Part shown: one piece after another, positions 61,060 to 64,000 of the stretch
Numbering within the stretch: position 1 is the stretch's first letter
Layout: every line of letters starts with the position of its first letter
DNA from: Eucalyptus grandis
Lineage: Eukaryota > Streptophyta > Magnoliopsida > Myrtales > Myrtaceae
Length of the DNA: 64,000 bases
Reading direction: 5' to 3'
NCBI RefSeq assembly: GCF_016545825.1
Contig: NC_052617.1
Location: forward strand, 8,700,600-8,764,599
Translations under genes and position numbers: made by a program
The notes under the pieces: generated by a model
The model's input: the letters and a program-made list of their open reading frames with translations, nothing else
Told to the model about the DNA's origin: nothing
The model's database searches: none

Positions 61060-62640
61060 GGTAAATTCAAATATAGATAAAACAAGCGAGAAAATTTTGC
61101 AACCACATTTTTCTTCAGACGATAATAATAGGTGTGCTGAAAAAACCAGAGAAAATTCAGACGATTATATTTTTTTTTTTTTTTTGCTTTTCGCTTAAAT
61201 TGTGACGCCTTTGTATTAATTCATTTTAGGTATTGTTAGTTTTGTCTCATTCCATTCTGAGATTATAGATGGACAATTTTTTAGAAAATCACCCCTATTC
61301 AAGAGGCTCATTTTGTGAGTTTATCTTGGTTTTATCTATATTTACTGTATAATTCGGTACATTTTTACCCCCTTAATCACCATCCTAGAAGTCCGTCAGG
61401 AGCTATTCATTTTATGCTTTGGCATGTATGGTCTTTTGACCCCGGCGTGTCTCTTCATCAATTCTCATTCTATGCTTCAGACTTCATATGACAGTCCATT
61501 ATCATGTATAACATTGATATAGTAATTTTTTTTTTTAATTTCACGTGATAATTACTCCATTCATTTTAGGATATTGTTTTGAGGGCTTAGTTGAAGGGAG
61601 ACGTAATATTGGGACAATAAGCCCTGGTCCAACGACAAGAAAGAGGCACGTGAATGACATGTGGTCGCTGGGACGTGTCCGTAGTGTAAACGACGAGGCG
61701 CTGGGTCTTTTGAAACGCAATTCCAATTTAGAGAGTTATTATTCTATTGAGAAAATGAGTGTAATCAAGTACATATTTTGAAATTTTCCCATAGTTTCTC
61801 CAATAAATGAGCTACTACCGTTCGGCTAAATGCCACGTGCAGTTGGGTAATTGTCTGAAGGAAGAAAATGAATAGTTGTGTGAGGAAGTAAATAAAATTG
61901 GAAGTTACTGGAAATATGTGTTAATTACGTCTTTTCTCGTCTTCTTACTAGTTGATGTAAGTGTACTTTAGAAATACAAATAAGTGAGACCAATATCTAC
62001 TTTTTTCGTGGTAATAAGCACAGATGATTATAAATTACGAATTAATTTAAATTACCATTACAAATTAATTACCACATATAATAACTCAGTAAAATTGATA
62101 ATATGTGATCTTTGATGTTATTGTCGCTCTTTTTAGCAATTACATTAATTATCTATCACAGTGTATTCAAAAGCACAATTACAAACTATGACGAAGCATT
62201 GACAATATTTCTTAATAAATAATCAGATATACAATTACGATTCACAAATGATCTATGTCGACAGCTAAAACATTTTCCAGGCAAAATAATCAATGAGCCT
62301 CTTACTTTTTTAAGAGATGATTGCTTGATGTAGAGTATCGTCCAACTTCTGTTCTGAACTTCTAAATTCATCGACTGATGCTTGGAGGATTAACTCAACC
62401 TCTTTAATAGTTTGCACAGTACCATCCGAAGTAGTGCTCCAGCAGTAGTTCTCAACAACTCCAAGATGGGAGTACTCATGAATTCGCATACTGCAATTTC
62501 CTTTTAACTGGGAGATTTGCTGTGCAGGCCTACATATAGAAGCAAGACATATTCTTTGCAGAATGTCTTCACCTTTAATCCTACGTAACATATAGAACAT
62601 GGATCTTTGACAAAATCCAGCAATATGGTTTAGTCTCTCT
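61060..62640. other. Spacer with promoter of the PLP-homeostasis gene and 3' flank of the PPR gene
   Basis: Mostly AT-rich. The minus-strand ORF at 62310-62600 lies just past the PPR stop and shows no recognised domain; it could be 3' UTR. No other feature seen. Confidence 0.5.
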
Positions 62641-62642
62641 CT

Positions 62643-64000
62643 CTACTCTTGATCCTCTGTTGCTCTGGAGTCTCTACAAGACACTTTCATCTGTGAACCA
62701 ATCTCACTCAACATCGAGTAAATCATACTTCTCTGATGGGGTACGCCATCTTTTGCAGACTCTGTAGATTTGATGCCTCCAAGTTGAATGAGGCTGGACC
62801 CAACCTCCTTTTGCAATCCCTTTGCCTTCATCATCATCCTGACATTCTCGACAGCATCCCAATTACCATCGGCTGCATACATGTTTGACAGTAGCACATA
62901 GGGCCCAACATCTGTTGGTTCCAACTCCATCAAACGCTTGGCCACCATCTCTCCTAGTTTGATGTGAGAATGGGTCCTACAGGCAGAAAGCAGAGCACCC
63001 CACAGTGAAGATCCTGCCTCTGTAGGTACATCTTTAATCAACTCTCCAGAATCCTTCACCAGCCCAGCCCGAGCAAGAAGATCGACCATGCAACCATAGT
63101 GCTCCACCTTAGGTTGGATACTGTAAACCCGAGACATCATGTTGAAACACCACCAACCTTCCAAAACCATTCCGGAATGTGTGCATGCAGATAATATGCT
63201 GACGAAGGTAGCGTCATTTGGCATTGGGCCTCTCTTCTGCATCTCCAAGAACATTTCCAGGGCTTTCTTGCCATGCCCATGTAACCCATACCCCCTGATC
63301 ATAGCATTCCACGAGACAACATTTCTATCAGGCATCTGATCAAACACTTCCTGGCTAAATCCATAGCGCCACATTTCACATACATTGTTAATAGTGCAGT
63401 TGAAAGCAGAACGTTAGCTTCAACGCTGTTGTTCTTCATGTAAGAATAAACTAAGTGGCCTGTAGTGAGGTCCCCTGTATTGGCACAAGCAGTCAAAACA
63501 CTCATAAAAGTAGCCCCATTGGGTTCAATCTCTTCCTCTTGCAGCATACTATCAAACAAACTTAAACACTCCGTATAACCTTTAACACGTACATAAAGAG
63601 CCAACAAGGTATTCCATGAAACCACATTCCGGAAAGGCATCGAATCAAAAAAGCCGCGAGCCTCTGACACGTTTCCCATCCTTGCACACCCATCAATCAT
63701 ACAATTCCATGACACAATGTCCCTAACCGGCATTCTATTAAACAACCATCGTGCCTTGCCCATGTCCCCTTGCGCAACATAACCCGCAATCATTGAGTTC
63801 CAGCTGAAGACGTCCCTTTCAGTCATTTCATCGAAAAGTTCGCGAGCAACATCGATTTCCCCATTCTTCACATGACCATAAATCATGGAATTCCAGCTAA
63901 CCAAATCCAACACAGTCCCTGCATCAAACACCAAGCGTGCACTCCTGGCTTTTGAAAAGCCGAATACATGTGAATCAACGCATTCCTCACGAACAAATCT
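62643..64000 (-). pseudogene. E-class PPR protein gene, frameshifted and running off the window
   Basis: The minus strand encodes tandem pentatricopeptide repeats of the PLS type, each near 31-36 residues with VSWNSMI-like starts (VSWNSMIYGHVKNGEIDVAR, FSWNSMIAGYVAQGDMGKAR, VSWNAMIRGYGLHGHGKKAL), then the E region ending YVLLSNMYAADGNWDAVENV and KGLQKEVGSSLIQLGG; no DYW domain follows. Such proteins usually act in organelle RNA editing or processing. Two single-base deletions break the frame: near 63349-63353, where MDLAR should pass to EVFDQMPDRN, and near 63950-63957, where DLFVRNALIHMYSAF should pass to SKARSARLVFDAG. The gene is therefore a pseudogene, unless these are sequence errors. 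The 5' end lies beyond 64000. Confidence 0.85.

Noticed and set aside
62310..62600. 96-codon minus-strand ORF downstream of the PPR gene
   Set aside because: No domain recognised and it lies where the PPR 3' UTR is expected.

Overview
The window is nuclear DNA of a flowering plant, most likely a woody eudicot. Its genes have plant-type introns, several families are plant-specific (an extracellular LRR receptor-like protein, an E-class PPR protein, a DUF4220 membrane protein, a plant RTL-type RNase III), and AT-rich spacers are packed with short transposons. The species cannot be fixed from sequence alone. Few genes are intact: an LRR receptor-like protein (19.6-22.8 kb), an RTL-type RNase III (41.7-44.3 kb), the CCR4-NOT subunit CNOT9 (51.8-56.5 kb) and a YggS/PLPBP-type PLP-homeostasis protein (57.8-60.9 kb). 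All four are on the minus strand. I rebuilt the exons of the last three from splice signals and reading phase.

Layout. 0.2-4.3 kb holds two duplicated non-coding blocks (A and B). 4.4-8.2 kb is a Pack-MULE-like element with inverted ends and a 9-bp target duplication, carrying pieces of at least three host genes. 8.4-9.4 kb is the 5' half of a DUF4220 gene, cut off where a hAT-like element (9.4-11.7 kb) begins; that element holds three exons of diaminopimelate decarboxylase. 12.0-17.8 kb is a decayed L1-type LINE with a recognisable target-site duplication. 18-25.6 kb holds a foldback MITE, the receptor-like protein, a truncated second copy of its 5' end, and a triplicated 239-bp promoter-derived unit. 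26.7-29.5 kb holds a member of a four-copy repeat family and a candidate organelle-derived insertion with a 17-bp perfect hairpin.

29.7-34.4 kb joins block B to a broken CNOT9 copy. 35.5-44.4 kb is a tandem duplication of an RNase III gene: the left copy is a pseudogene interrupted by two transposons, the right copy looks usable. 45.7-51.1 kb is a second copy of block A with a 2.3-kb inverted-repeat element and a further insertion in it, followed by the intact CNOT9 gene. 57.8-64 kb holds the PLP-homeostasis gene and the 3' part of a frameshifted PPR gene that runs off the window.

The genes do not form a pathway. The theme is local segmental duplication plus transposon insertion and gene-fragment capture. 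Because many segments have a paralogous copy in the same window, insertions and expansions can be dated relative to the duplications, and in one case an empty site is visible.
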